A DNA stretch of 12,778 bases from Deltaproteobacteria bacterium (lineage in GTDB: Bacteria > Desulfobacterota > Desulfobacteria > Desulfobacterales > JAUVGT01). Location: assembly GCA_030593645.1 (NCBI GenBank), contig JAUVGT010000096.1, positions 1 through 12,778 on the forward strand, written 5' to 3'. The translations under genes and the position numbers were made by a program. The notes under the pieces are model-generated. The model saw nothing but the letters and a program-made list of their open reading frames with translations, was not told the DNA's origin and did no database searches. This document shows positions 12,771 through 12,778 of this stretch, piece after piece (position 1 is the first letter of the stretch; each line of letters opens with the position of its first letter).

Positions 12771-12778
12771 GAGTTGAA

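Overview
The window reads as chromosomal DNA of a dissimilatory sulfate-reducing bacterium, most likely a Desulfobacterota member of Desulfobacterales type. The basis is the 3' end of a dsrMKJOP operon (dsrJ tail, dsrO, dsrP) beside Gram-negative envelope genes (LptA-like protein, Pal-like lipoprotein, lytic transglycosylase). The taxonomic call is inference; no rRNA or species marker is present.

Layout. (1) 1-2104, + strand: tail of triheme cytochrome DsrJ, then the periplasmic iron-sulfur protein DsrO and the membrane quinone-module protein DsrP, closed by a hairpin terminator near 2127-2169. (2) 2236-6669, + strand: a sigma70-like promoter followed by rplU, rpmA, obgE, nadD, rsfS and gpmI, a ribosome/ribosome-assembly, NAD and glycolysis block with short gaps or ATGA/GTGA overlaps. 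The 140-bp gap between obgE and nadD holds no gene. (3) 6746-8540, + strand: an AT-rich stretch with an LptA/OstA-like exported protein, an unrecognised 120-aa protein and an unrecognised protein with three CxxC pairs. (4) 8613-9919, - strand: two tandem TRL-like small lipoproteins followed by a Pal/OmpA-type lipoprotein, with a promoter candidate upstream. (5) 10144-10897, - strand: an SLT-type lytic transglycosylase with a clear promoter, two near-identical palindromic sites just upstream of it and a very long imperfect palindrome just after its stop codon. (6) 10898-12680, + strand: a region with attenuator-like folding, a possible 36-aa leader peptide overlapping the next start by ATGA, and a 454-aa membrane protein of unknown function that contains an internal duplication. 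Its last codons run into a repeat-rich sequence that fills the end of the window.

How the genes work together. DsrJ/O/P are three of the five subunits of the DsrMKJOP complex, which links periplasmic and quinone-pool electrons to cytoplasmic sulfite reduction. The rplU-gpmI block is ordinary housekeeping. The minus-strand genes form an envelope group: three lipoproteins and a peptidoglycan lyase. I found no defence system, CRISPR array, tRNA, rRNA or transposase. The least explained part is 10144-12778: the long palindrome, twin operator-like sites, attenuator-like leader, leader peptide and duplicated membrane protein.
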